A stretch of 10,749 nt of DNA, from positions 1 through 10,749 of the forward strand of contig JAFEKR010000156.1 in NCBI GenBank assembly GCA_019022495.1, written 5' to 3'. The translations under genes and the position numbers were made by a program. Below are positions 9,313 to 10,749 of the stretch, piece after piece (within the stretch, counting starts at the first letter, position 1; every line of letters starts with the position of its first letter). Under the pieces are notes generated by a model. It saw only the letters and a program-made list of their open reading frames with translations. It had not been told where the DNA came from and searched no databases. Source of the stretch: Epichloe hybrida (Eukaryota; Ascomycota; Sordariomycetes; Hypocreales; Clavicipitaceae).

Positions 9313-9657
9313 CATCAGGTCTGCTCAGGTAACACGGCGCTAAACCCGTATTAACTGACTCTCAAGTTCCACACGCATGGATAAACAAGCCATGGGCGGC
9401 GCCATCCGACAGGCCTCGCTGGCCTTGGCTATTCTCGATATTAACTCGCCGTCTCCACTGCTCCGTATCTTCGCTTCGTGGGCCACTTGCTTCATGGATT
9501 CTTCGGATGATGAGAAAACCGCACGGGCAAGCAGATATCAGCGACAGATTGTGGGCTTCCGATCACATGGCCTGGTTCTGTTGCCGGGGTATTATTTGCT
9601 TTCGAGACAGCATGCATCCAATTCATAATAACCTTTGCTCCGTTATAGGGACAGGGC

Positions 9658-9703
9658 ATGGTTTCACCAAATGGTGAAATTCATTGCGGACTACGGATCC
9701 GTA
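9658..9703. repeat. Pair of small palindromes
   Basis: TTTCACCA (9662-9669) and TGGTGAAA (9672-9679) form a perfect 8-nt inverted repeat around AA, with imperfect extension to ATG...CAT. Next, 9692-9703 is a perfect 12-nt palindrome, TACGGATCCGTA. They could be regulator sites or remains of a small inverted-repeat element; the sequence does not decide. Confidence 0.5.
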
Positions 9704-10217
9704 CTCTGTACTCCCTAGCATGCACCACTAATTAATAGTCGGCCCCAGCGCAATCTGGGACTCTTCCGATGCCGCAGTCTTGCATGTGCAGTTGCTTGTG
9801 TATGTATCAAGACCAGACGATGGACGTGTGAAGAGATTACCTATCCTAGTATGTCGACGAAACGGAAGCGAGCCGTCCTGCTGGAGCCATATGACGGCGG
9901 ATTGACAATGGGTCTGCATGCAACAGCCACGGCGGCGGGCTATCTCATCAGGACCGTTGAGGTGGCGCAGGGGGGGAAGACGGGATGGAGCGCCAGAAAT
10001 GAGGTCGCCGCGACAAGATCGTGAAGTCGTGACAGCGTACGGACTATTACAACCAGACTCTACGTGACGCAAGGGAGCAGGGCATGCTGCCATGGCCCAT
10101 GGCCCGGGGCTTTTGTTCCTCGAGCGACCCACAACCGGGCCAGTTCGAAGCTCCGGCCAATGGCAGACTCCAATTGGCTTCGAAGTCGTTCCTCGAGTTG
10201 CCATAGCACCCTATGTA

Positions 10218-10240
10218 CATGTGGTATGTACATACATGTG
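10218..10240. repeat. Palindrome flanked by CATGTG direct repeats
   Basis: A perfect 10-nt palindrome TATGTACATA (10225-10234) is flanked by CATGTG at 10218-10223 and 10235-10240. The flanks resemble E-box (CANNTG) half elements. No gene start lies close enough to assign a role. Confidence 0.45.
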
Positions 10241-10275
10241 TATGCAGCCGCCTAGCGTTGCTATAAATTGGCCTA

Positions 10276-10311
10276 GCACCAGCACTACCAGCGCCAGCGC
10301 CAGCGTCAGCC
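10276..10311. repeat. GCCAGC hexamer-type repeat
   Basis: Degenerate copies of a 6-nt unit (GCACCAGCACTACCAGC, then GCCAGC copies). Its translation on the minus strand gives a spurious Leu/Ala/Val-rich run, which can mimic a membrane segment. Confidence 0.5.
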
Positions 10312-10619
10312 CGAATGCTGCGTTGCTGCGTGCCAAGAAACTCAGAACCCGTTTATGTGCGTAATAGCACCAGGGGACACCGAAAGACCCCTGGATGCCA
10401 ATGTTTTGCGGCACCGGATTTATGAAACACGTTGTCATTCTGCTTCCACCGACACCGCAAATCACCGACACCGTAAAATCGGATTGGCCCTCTGAGCAAA
10501 AGGGCCAAACCTTCCTGGTGAGATCACTGAGATGACACATCGCATACAGGAGACATAGAACAGGGCGCTTTTATAGCCATCTTTTTCATCATCAGAAACG
10601 TGCCTCGCAACAAGGAACC

Positions 10620-10749
10620 TCAGACGCCCCAATCCATCCTGATGACTCGTTTCCCCAAGCTAGCCAACGCACCCATCTGTTGAACAACGGCATACTCAAA
10701 GAACAGGCGCGACGACTCGCTCTCGGGGTCGTTCCTCCACGCATCTATG
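10620..10749 (-). CDS. 3' end of an unidentified gene, cut by the right edge
   Basis: The minus strand is open from the window edge to a TGA at 10622-10620, giving 42 codons. The product is protein-like: charged and amphipathic segments (WRNDPESESSRLF, EYAVVQQMGALASLGK) and an end in RVIRMDWGV. I do not recognise the family. Composition resembles real coding sequence rather than the neighbouring non-coding DNA, but one other minus frame is also open here, so the call rests on residue composition only. Confidence 0.4.
   Translation of the reverse strand, partial: IDAWRNDPESESSRLFFEYAVVQQMGALASLGKRVIRMDWGV

Larger units (their letters stand above)
8491..10619. other. Long stretch without a supportable gene
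   Basis: About 2.1 kb with no coding region I can support on either strand. Open frames occur (for example 158 codons on the minus strand ending at 9728, and 201 codons on the plus strand from 8686), but their products are compositionally odd, lack recognisable motifs, and cross simple repeats. The left part should include the promoter of the secreted-protein gene. The rest holds short tandem repeats and small palindromes, listed separately. Confidence 0.5.

Noticed and set aside
9728..10204. 158-codon ORF on the minus strand with an ATG
   Set aside because: No recognisable domain, mixed composition and no supporting neighbours. It could be a lineage-specific gene but cannot be supported from sequence.

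Overview
The window looks like nuclear DNA of a filamentous ascomycete, most likely a Sordariomycete and possibly Hypocreales. The reasons are short spliceosomal introns (51-125 nt) with fungal GTAAG/GTATG donors, fungal-only protein types, CAAAATG-like start contexts, and close protein resemblance to remembered family members. Species cannot be named from the sequence alone.

Layout from left to right. (1) Minus strand, 1-1720: four exons of a gene with an RRM followed by a YTH (m6A-reader) domain, cut by the left edge. (2) 1721-2169: a head-to-head intergenic region. (3) Plus strand, 2170-4913: the gene for DIS3/RRP44, the catalytic nuclease of the RNA exosome. Its ends and several long blocks are well preserved, but four short patches have lost many small pieces, so the frame is broken. 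The patches include the first PIN-domain Asp and the RNB active-site Asp cluster. (4) 4914-5318: a convergent intergenic region. (5) Minus strand, 5319-7064: a complete two-exon gene for the nucleolar GTPase NUG1 (nucleostemin family), needed for 60S ribosome assembly. (6) Minus strand, 7551-8490: a complete three-exon gene for a small secreted, cysteine-rich, probably surface-anchored protein of the DUF7707 type. (7) 8491-10619: about 2.1 kb with no supportable gene, holding simple repeats and small palindromes. (8) Minus strand, 10620-10749: the apparent 3' end of an unidentified gene running off the right edge.

Three of the genes concern RNA: an m6A/RNA-binding reader, the exosome nuclease and a ribosome-assembly GTPase. 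The YTH and DIS3 genes are divergent neighbours. In fission yeast a YTH protein (Mmi1) delivers meiotic transcripts to the nuclear exosome, so the pairing is suggestive, though co-regulation is only inference. The main oddity is the patchy loss inside DIS3, an essential single-copy gene in fungi studied so far. Either this copy is decaying and another works elsewhere, or the assembly is wrong in these patches. I see no prophage, CRISPR, transposase, tRNA or rRNA here.
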